From Candidatus Merdiplasma excrementigallinarum (GTDB lineage Bacteria; Bacillota; Clostridia; Lachnospirales; Lachnospiraceae): a stretch of 35,308 nucleotides of DNA. The stretch's first letter is position 1. Every line of letters begins with the position of its first letter. Under the pieces are notes generated by a model. It was given only the letters and a program-made list of their open reading frames with translations, did not search any database and had not been told where the DNA came from. Made by a program: the position numbers and the translations under genes. Shown in pieces: positions 30,249 to 35,308 of the stretch. The stretch is from assembly GCA_018713435.1 (NCBI GenBank), contig DVOS01000055.1, positions 1-35,308 of the forward strand, in the 5' to 3' direction.

Positions 30249-31394
30249 TTACATGGCTGTGTAAGCGCCGTTCTCAATCATCACAGCCTTGGGCTCCTTG
30301 TTGGGCTCGCCGTCTGCTGTCCAAGTGATGCCGGATCCGGTCAGACCGTCAACAGTGATCTCGGTCATAGCCACCTTCATGGCATCGCAGATAGCGGAAG
30401 CATCCATATCCGGTGTGATGCCGGCCTGCTCAGCAGCTGCCTTGATGATGTACATTCCGTCATAGGCGTCTGCAGCGAACTGGTTGGGTGTATCTCCAAA
30501 CTGCTCTTCATAATTGGCTACAAATGTCTGGGTGGCTTCATCCTCAGCGTCTGCGGCGAACGGTGTCAGCAACATCACGCCCTCAGCCAGAGCGGTGTCA
30601 AAGCCGTCCACTGCCAGCAGTCCGTCCAGACCGTCGCATCCGAAGAACTGGGGCTCATAGCCCATGCCGGCTGCCTGGGTCAGGATCAGAGAAGCCTCTG
30701 TGTAGTAGATGGGCAGGAATACCAGCTCAGCGCCGGAGTCCTTTGCCTTCTGCAGCTGTACGGAGAAATCCGTCTTGCTGTCTGCGGTAAACGCCTCGGC
30801 TGCCACCACTTCAAAGCCCTGGTTGGCCGCCTCTGCGGCGAAGTTGTTGTAAATACCGGTGGAGTAAGCGTCAGAACTGTCGTAAATCACAGCTACCTTG
30901 CTTGCCAGCTCATGCTCGCCGATGTAGCGGGCGGAAGCGGTACCCTGGTTGGGATCGGAGAAGCATACGCGGAACGCGTTGTCTCCGGCAGAGATACACT
31001 CTACAGCGGATCCGGAGGGAGTCAGCAGGAACATGTTGTCGTTCACGGCCTCGCCCTCAACTGCGATACAGGGCTGGGAGGTTACGGTTCCCAGAAGCAT
31101 CTGCATACCCCAGTCTTTCAGTGTATTGTAAGCATTGACAGCTTTCTCCGCGTCGCTCTCATCATCCTGCGGATTGAACTCGATCTGATAGCCGTTGATG
31201 CCGCCGGCCGCGTTGATCTCGTCCGCTGCCATCTGAGCGGCGTTCATAACGGCCTGTCCGTAAATAGCGGTGCTGCCGGTCAGAGGTCCGATGCCTCCGA
31301 TCTTAAAGGTGCCGCCCTCCTCGGCAAAAGCGGTCACGGACAATGCCATGGTCGCTGCCAATACTGCGCTTGCTGCTCTCATTAATTTTTTCAT
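30249..31394 (-). CDS. livK: Branched-chain-type ABC importer, substrate-binding protein (LivK-like, system 2)
   Basis: A 381-residue type I periplasmic-binding protein. The signal peptide MKKLMRAASAVLAATMALSV ends in AFA at about residue 24 without a lipobox. The mature part begins FKIGGIGPLTGSTAIYGQAV, with ADEINAAGGINGYQIEFNPQ after it and a C-terminal lobe with FAADAYDGMYIIKAAAEQAG. AGGAGG lies 7 bases before ATG. It is the first gene of livK-livH-livM-livG-livF, the standard order, so true branched-chain amino acid uptake is the default reading here. Promoter at 31496-31524. Confidence 0.9.
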   Translation of the reverse strand: MKKLMRAASAVLAATMALSVTAFAEEGGTFKIGGIGPLTGSTAIYGQAVMNAAQMAADEINAAGGINGYQIEFNPQDDESDAEKAVNAYNTLKDWGMQMLLGTVTSQPCIAVEGEAVNDNMFLLTPSGSAVECISAGDNAFRVCFSDPNQGTASARYIGEHELASKVAVIYDSSDAYSTGIYNNFAAEAANQGFEVVAAEAFTADSKTDFSVQLQKAKDSGAELVFLPIYYTEASLILTQAAGMGYEPQFFGCDGLDGLLAVDGFDTALAEGVMLLTPFAADAEDEATQTFVANYEEQFGDTPNQFAADAYDGMYIIKAAAEQAGITPDMDASAICDAMKVAMTEITVDGLTGSGITWTADGEPNKEPKAVMIENGAYTAM

Positions 31395-31495
31395 ATCATT
31401 ATCCTCCTGTCCGTTTTCGTCCGGCTCTCCTCATCCTCTGTCTCCCTGTTCTGTCTGTGTGCCGCGGATTGCCGGTTCCGAAAAACTATGTGACC

Positions 31496-31524
31496 ATTGT
31501 ACGCTTATTTGATTTATTCGTCAA
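31496..31524 (-). promoter_or_regulatory. Promoter of the second liv operon
   Basis: TTGACG (31519-31524), 17-base spacer, TACAAT (31496-31501) on the minus strand, giving a leader of about 95 bases before livK in which I see no terminator. Confidence 0.78.
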
Positions 31525-31544
31525 TCACAAATTTCCGGGAAATA

Positions 31545-31559
31545 CCGAAAATTTTTCGG
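31545..31559. promoter_or_regulatory. Dyad CCGAAAA-T-TTTTCGG upstream of the livK promoter
   Basis: A perfect 7-1-7 inverted repeat lies 20 bases upstream of the -35 box, the usual position of an activator or upstream repressor site. A second palindrome, ATAAAAATTTTTAT, is at 31574-31587. Confidence 0.5.
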
Positions 31560-31663
31560 AGTTTTTCAATTTAATAAAAATTTTTATGTTGAGCAGGGGA
31601 TTTTGCAGATAAACTTGCCATTTTTTTGGTCCCGGAAGCCCCGGATGCCTTTACAAGATCTGC

Positions 31664-31693
31664 TTGACAAAGCAAAAAAATTTCCGGTACTAT
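31664..31693 (+). promoter_or_regulatory. Promoter of the small plus-strand ORF
   Basis: TTGACA (31664-31669), 18-base spacer, TACTAT (31688-31693), 36 bases upstream of an ATG with a very strong ribosome binding site. Confidence 0.6.
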
Positions 31694-31729
31694 CGAAAAA
31701 AAGAAAAAAATATGACGGAGGAGGTACAT

Positions 31730-31809
31730 ATGGAACAGACAAAAAATACGGCATCGTTTTCTTTCTGGTCTGCTTCTGGATTTTGGGCCGAAAAAAGGGA
31801 AAGCCTTAA
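31730..31809 (+). CDS. Tiny single-helix membrane ORF, apparently needing a -1 frameshift
   Basis: After a TTGACA promoter and GGAGGAGG (4 bases before ATG 31730-31732) the frame starts MEQTK, reaching the tract A AAA AAT (31741-31747 region). In the zero frame it continues as low-complexity NTASFSFW and runs past the terminator into the antisense of proS. In the -1 frame it reads [20 protein letters not shown], ending at TAA 31807-31809 exactly in the terminator hairpin. That product of about 26 residues would be one membrane helix with a basic tail. A AAA AAT fits a slippery heptamer, but a lost A (mutation or sequencing error) is an equal explanation. No family recognised. Confidence 0.35.
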
Positions 31810-31820
31810 TAGGCTTTCCC
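31791..31820 (-). terminator. proS terminator
   Basis: A 10-bp stem GGGAAAGCCT / AGGCTTTCCC with a TAAT loop, followed on the minus strand by six T residues. The proS stop codon (31806-31808) lies in the loop. On the plus strand the same hairpin could end the small ORF's transcript, with a T-run about 11 bases further on. Confidence 0.9.
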
Positions 31821-33245
31821 CCAGTATACCATTTTTTTCGCCGGCTTGCCGCAGCAGATGCAGGTGTCGGAAATGTGCTCCTGATCAAAAGGCATGCACC
31901 GGGAGGTTACGCCGCACTCTTCTTTCAGGGCGTCCTCGCATTCCTGGCTTCCGCACCACATAGCCTTGATAAAGCCAGGTTTATGTTCCGCCATATCCTT
32001 AAACTCTTCTTTCGTCACCGCCGTGTAGGTATGGGCGTCCCGGTGGGCTCTGGCTCTCTCCAGCATATCCTTCTGCATGGTTTCCAGCGTCTTTTTCACC
32101 GTATCCGCCAGCTCCTCAAAGGCCACGACCTGCTTTTCCCTGGTATCCCGGCGCACCACCACCGCATGGCCCGCTTCCAGATCCTTGGGGCCCAGCTCAA
32201 TTCTCACCGGAATTCCCCGCATTTCCTGCTCGGCAAACTTCCAGCCCGGGCTCTTGTCCGCGTCGTCCATTCTGGTCCGCAGCCCTGACGCGGTCAGCTC
32301 GTCCCGGATGGCGGCCGCCCGCTCCAGCACCCCTTCCTTCTTCTGCTGGATGGGGATCACCATCACCTGGGTGGGAGCGATTCTGGGCGGCAGCACCAGG
32401 CCGCTGTTGTCCCCGTGCACCATAATAATGGCGCCGATCATGCGGGTGGTCATGCCCCAGGAAGTCTGATGCACATATTTCAGGGTGTTGTCTTTATCTG
32501 TAAACTGAATATTAAAGGCTTTGGCAAATCCGTCCCCGAAGTTGTGGCTGGTGCCGGACTGCAGCGCCTTTCCGTCATGCATCAGGGACTCGATGGTGTA
32601 GGTAGCCTCCGCTCCCGCGAATTTCTCCTTGTCCGTCTTTCTTCCCTTGATCACCGGAATCGCCAGCACCTCCTCGCAGAAATCCGCGTACACATTCAGC
32701 ATCTGAATCGTCCGCTCCTCGGCCTCCTTGGCCGTGGCGTGGGCCGTATGGCCTTCCTGCCACAGGAATTCTCTGGAGCGCAGGAAGGGACGGGTGGTCT
32801 TCTCCCAGCGCACCACAGAGCACCACTGGTTGTACACCTTGGGCAGGTCTCTGTAAGAGTGGATATCATTGGCGTAGAAATCACAGAACAGGGTCTCGGA
32901 GGTAGGACGGACGCACAGTCTCTCCTGCAGCTCCTCCAGGCCGCCGTGGGTCACCCAGGCCACCTCCGGCGCAAAGCCCTCCACATGATCCTTCTCTTTC
33001 TGCAGCAGGCTCTCGGGAATAAACATGGGCAGATATACGTTCTGTACGCCCACCTCCTTGAACCTGCGGTCCAGCTCATGCTGGATATTTTCCCAGATGG
33101 CGTATCCGGCCGGCTTGATGACCATGCAGCCTTTTACGCTGGTGTAGTCAATCAGCTCTGCTTTTTTTACCACATCTGTGTACCACTGGGCGAAATCCTC
33201 CTCCATGGAGGTAATGGATTCCACTAACTTCTTTTCCTTTGCCAT
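31806..33245 (-). CDS. proS: Prolyl-tRNA synthetase, archaeal/eukaryotic-type short form (ProS type 3)
   Basis: A 479-residue class II synthetase charging tRNA-Pro. There is no INS editing insertion; class II motif 1 is around [20 protein letters not shown]. Motif 2 is [20 protein letters not shown] then HTAHA. Motif 3 is [15 protein letters not shown], with the anticodon-binding domain after it. The C-terminal domain has the Cys clusters [14 protein letters not shown] and CICCGK typical of the zinc-binding archaeal type, and ends in VYWGKAY. AAAGGAG lies 7 bases before ATG. It is preceded by a T-box leader, so expression should rise when tRNA-Pro is uncharged. Confidence 0.95.
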   Translation of the reverse strand: MAKEKKLVESITSMEEDFAQWYTDVVKKAELIDYTSVKGCMVIKPAGYAIWENIQHELDRRFKEVGVQNVYLPMFIPESLLQKEKDHVEGFAPEVAWVTHGGLEELQERLCVRPTSETLFCDFYANDIHSYRDLPKVYNQWCSVVRWEKTTRPFLRSREFLWQEGHTAHATAKEAEERTIQMLNVYADFCEEVLAIPVIKGRKTDKEKFAGAEATYTIESLMHDGKALQSGTSHNFGDGFAKAFNIQFTDKDNTLKYVHQTSWGMTTRMIGAIIMVHGDNSGLVLPPRIAPTQVMVIPIQQKKEGVLERAAAIRDELTASGLRTRMDDADKSPGWKFAEQEMRGIPVRIELGPKDLEAGHAVVVRRDTREKQVVAFEELADTVKKTLETMQKDMLERARAHRDAHTYTAVTKEEFKDMAEHKPGFIKAMWCGSQECEDALKEECGVTSRCMPFDQEHISDTCICCGKPAKKMVYWGKAY

Positions 33246-33289
33246 TTCTTTCTCCTTTCCTGTCAGAACAGCGCAGCGTCCTGTGAATC

Positions 33290-33539
33290 AAAAAAGCCCC
33301 GATCCCGTATGTTCTGCACACAGGGACCGAGGCTGTTTATTCTTCGGCGGTACCACCCCAATTAACGCCCGAAGGCGCTCACTTCTTTCCATCCTTTATC
33401 GCCGGATCCGCGTCATGCTCTCCATGAAGCTCCGGGGCGGGTAACGCTCGTTCCGTCAAAGACTCGCACCATCCGTCTTCTCTCTGAAAACTTTCCGCGC
33501 GTATTTTCCCCTTCATCGCCGTTTTCCTGTTCGTCTGTC
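33290..33539 (-). promoter_or_regulatory. T-box riboswitch leader of proS
   Basis: The T-box sequence AATTGGGGTGGTACCGCC lies at 33346-33363 (minus strand). It precedes an intrinsic terminator (33290-33334) whose arms AGCCTCGGTCCC and GGGATCGGGGCT are followed by TTTTTT. Upstream is a stem I region with AGAGA and GGTGCGAG elements (about 33450-33510). A proline specifier such as CCC or CCG may be in the ACCCGCCCC stretch near 33440, though I could not fold it with certainty. Uncharged tRNA-Pro should stabilise the antiterminator. Confidence 0.92.
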
Positions 33540-33545
33540 TTTTTC

Positions 33546-33574
33546 AGTTTAATCGCCGGGCCCGGGTTTGTCAA
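33546..33574 (-). promoter_or_regulatory. Promoter of the proS T-box transcript
   Basis: TTGACA (33569-33574), 17-base spacer, TAAACT (33546-33551) on the minus strand, about 300 bases upstream of proS. It lies between the end of galT and the T-box. Confidence 0.82.
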
Positions 33575-33628
33575 GGATTTCCTGCAGCCGTTTTCAGGCC
33601 CGGCAATGAAAGCCGTTTCTTATATTTT

Positions 33629-35161
33629 CTATTTCACGCTCTCCACGAACCGCAGGAAAGCTTCCTTGCCCTCCGGGGTCCTCTTGTAGACGCCGGCATG
33701 CTCCAGCACTTTGGCAAAGACCAGTCCAATCTCATCCTGCAGAATCTTTTCCGTGTTTTCCTCCGTGAAGCGGTCATATTTTTTCCGCAGCTCGTCCACC
33801 CAGTCCGCATGCTTGTCCAGCGCCTCGTCGCCCCGGATATCCGCTCCGGCGATCAGGGCTTTTTTCAGGCCCTCCATCTCGTCCTTCAGGCGGGCGGGAA
33901 GAACAGCCAGGCCCATCACCTCGATCAGGCCGATATTTTCCTTCTTGATGTGGTGCAGCTCCGCATGAGGATGGTACACGCCCAGCGGATGCTCCGGAGT
34001 GGTGATATTGTTTCGCAGCACCAGATCCATCTCAAAGTTATCCCCCCTCTTTCTGGCAATGGGGGTGATGGTATTGTGAGGCTCTCCCTCCGTCTCGGCG
34101 TAGATGAAGGCCGCCTCATCCGTGTAGCCTCTCCAGGCCAGCAGGATCTTGTCCGCCAGCTCGATCAGCCGGTCCGTATCCGGGCCGCTGATGCGGATCA
34201 CGGACATGGGCCATTTCACGATGCCGGCCTGTACGTCCTCAAAGCCCGGGAACTGAAGCTTTGTCTCCACCGGGGCTTTCGCCATGGCAAACTCATAGTG
34301 GCCGCCCTGGAAGTGGTCATGGCTTAAAATAGAGCCTCCCACAATGGGCAGATCCGCATTGGAGCCCACAAAGTAGTGAGGGAACTGCTTCACAAAATCA
34401 AACAGCTTCCCGAAGGTGGCTCTCTCGATCTTCATGGGCACATGCTGGCTGTTAAACACGATGCAGTGCTCATTATAGTAAACATAGGGCGAATACTGGA
34501 AATACCAGTCGCTGCCGTTGATAGTCACGGGAATGATCCGGTGGTTCTGTCTGGCCGGATGGTTCAGCCTGCCCGCGTATCCCTCATTTTCCCGGCACAG
34601 CAGGCACTTGGGATAGGAGGTCTGCTTTGCCAGCTTGGCGGCGGCAATAGCCTTGGGATCCTTCTCCGGCTTGGACAGGTTGATGGTGATGTCCAAATCT
34701 CCATATTCCGTAGGCGCAATCCACTTCCGGTCCTTTACGATGCGGTAGCGGCGGATATAGTCCGTATCCTGGCTGAATTTATAGTAATAATCCGTAGCCT
34801 TCAGCGGGCTTTCCTCATACAGTTTCCGGAATTTCCGGACCATGTTGGAGGGACGGTCCACCAGGACTCCCATCACCTTTGTGTCAAACAGATCCCGGTA
34901 TCCCACTGTATTTTCTTCCATGAGACCTGTCTCATAGGCGTAATCGCAGATCTCGCCCAAAATCTGTTCCAGCTCTCCCACAACGGACTGGTCCGCCGGA
35001 TCAAAGCCCCGGATGGCTGCCTCTGTCTCTTCCTCCAGCGTATCCATGCGCAGCAGCTCCAGCAGCCGGTTGGCTGTGTAAATGCCGTCCCCTTTCTCAA
35101 TCAGTCCTGTGGCCAGTCCATACTGCACCAGCCTGGAAATTGCGTTCTGTATCATATCCAT
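33629..35161 (-). CDS. galT: UTP/UDP-glucose-hexose-1-phosphate uridylyltransferase, class 2 (GalT)
   Basis: A 510-residue enzyme of the Leloir pathway, exchanging galactose-1-phosphate and UDP-glucose in the cytoplasm. Length and sequence match the class 2 GalT of Firmicutes rather than the 350-residue enterobacterial class. Visible blocks: YPKCLLCRENEGYAGRLNHP (183-202), then NHRIIP and FQYSPYVYYNEHCIVFN. The active-site SHDHFQGG has His281 and His283. C-terminal HPHAELHHIKKENIGLIEVM follows. GAGGAG lies 3-4 bases before ATG 35159-35161, with a second ATG two codons later as an alternative. It appears to stand alone here; galK or galE, if linked, would lie beyond the right edge. No clear terminator follows it. 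Confidence 0.94.
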   Translation of the reverse strand: MDMIQNAISRLVQYGLATGLIEKGDGIYTANRLLELLRMDTLEEETEAAIRGFDPADQSVVGELEQILGEICDYAYETGLMEENTVGYRDLFDTKVMGVLVDRPSNMVRKFRKLYEESPLKATDYYYKFSQDTDYIRRYRIVKDRKWIAPTEYGDLDITINLSKPEKDPKAIAAAKLAKQTSYPKCLLCRENEGYAGRLNHPARQNHRIIPVTINGSDWYFQYSPYVYYNEHCIVFNSQHVPMKIERATFGKLFDFVKQFPHYFVGSNADLPIVGGSILSHDHFQGGHYEFAMAKAPVETKLQFPGFEDVQAGIVKWPMSVIRISGPDTDRLIELADKILLAWRGYTDEAAFIYAETEGEPHNTITPIARKRGDNFEMDLVLRNNITTPEHPLGVYHPHAELHHIKKENIGLIEVMGLAVLPARLKDEMEGLKKALIAGADIRGDEALDKHADWVDELRKKYDRFTEENTEKILQDEIGLVFAKVLEHAGVYKRTPEGKEAFLRFVESVK

Positions 35162-35178
35162 CGCTCCTCATTCTCCGA

Positions 35179-35197
35179 GGTAGTGTCAAATACTACC
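35179..35197. promoter_or_regulatory. Inverted repeat GGTAGT-7-ACTACC upstream of galT
   Basis: A perfect 6-bp inverted repeat with a 7-base spacer sits 18 bases before the galT start codon. It could be an operator or a 5' leader hairpin. The remaining sequence to 35308 is A+T-rich, with a TATAAT at 35280-35285 on the plus strand that lacks a well-spaced -35. No gene is visible there. Confidence 0.4.
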
Positions 35198-35308
35198 TGT
35201 TTTTTTGTTTCAAAATATAATAAAAACCTTGATTTTAAGGGAAATCTGCAATAAAAAGAGCATTGACCTCCCTTTTCATGTATAATGTCAGTGACCAAAC
35301 ATCCATTA

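Noticed and set aside
30204-31385. A 393-codon plus-strand open frame opposite livK of system 2
   Set aside because: Same reason: antisense shadow with Cys/Gly/Ser-rich translation and no start signals.
35270-35290. Plus-strand promoter near the right edge (TTGACC and TATAAT)
   Set aside because: The boxes are only 12 bases apart and no coding start follows within the window.

Overview
The window looks like a chromosomal stretch of a spore-forming gut clostridium, most plausibly Lachnospiraceae. This is an inference. It rests on a SpoIIR gene, a PolC-derived gene, a class-2 GalT, a T-box in front of an archaeal-type ProRS, a CptIN type III toxin-antitoxin locus, strong AGGAGG ribosome binding sites, and two branched-chain-type (Liv) ABC importers. 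No phage, transposase, CRISPR array, tRNA or rRNA was seen. Nearly all genes lie on the minus strand; the plus-strand genes are the PolC-like gene, an ArsR regulator, a polysaccharide deacetylase and possibly one tiny ORF.

Layout. 1-2000: a CorA-type channel gene, then a decayed patch holding a frameshifted, truncated ECF sigma gene and a DUF4143 ATPase remnant. 2005-5754: a WYL regulator / EcsC-like / DUF2200 operon, divergent from a stand-alone PolC fragment whose three catalytic aspartates appear to be replaced. 5762-6430: spoIIR. 6505-13016: an operon livG-livF-livH-livM-livK, creatininase-family amidohydrolase, asparaginase, preceded by a promoter and an internal intrinsic terminator (attenuator or small RNA). 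13293-15458: a BlaI-type repressor, an M56 membrane protease and a small exported protein, followed by one copy of a 118-bp palindromic repeat. 15554-18130: a cadmium/zinc-type P-ATPase divergent from an ArsR regulator, with an operator dyad just downstream of the -10 box. 18090-21873: an S8 serine protease divergent from a membrane-anchored polysaccharide deacetylase; the second repeat copy sits in the loop of the terminator after the deacetylase.

21897-24570: rpiB, a nucleoside phosphorylase and a purine-type NCS2 permease, a nucleoside/base salvage operon. 24667-25119: a GNAT acetyltransferase. 25188-25873: the CptIN locus, with a consensus promoter, two 45-nt antitoxin RNA repeats with covarying stems, a terminator and the toxin gene. 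25930-31394: a second Liv operon (livK-livH-livM-livG-livF) ending in a cytidylate-kinase-like gene. 31664-33574: a small plus-strand ORF with a possible frameshift, then proS with a T-box leader. 33629-35161: galT.

Most notable items: the apparently catalytically dead PolC derivative, the CptIN locus, the paired 118-bp palindromes lying in the same orientation after gene ends, the importer-plus-amidohydrolase operon with its attenuated leader, and the protease/repressor/exported-peptide cassette.
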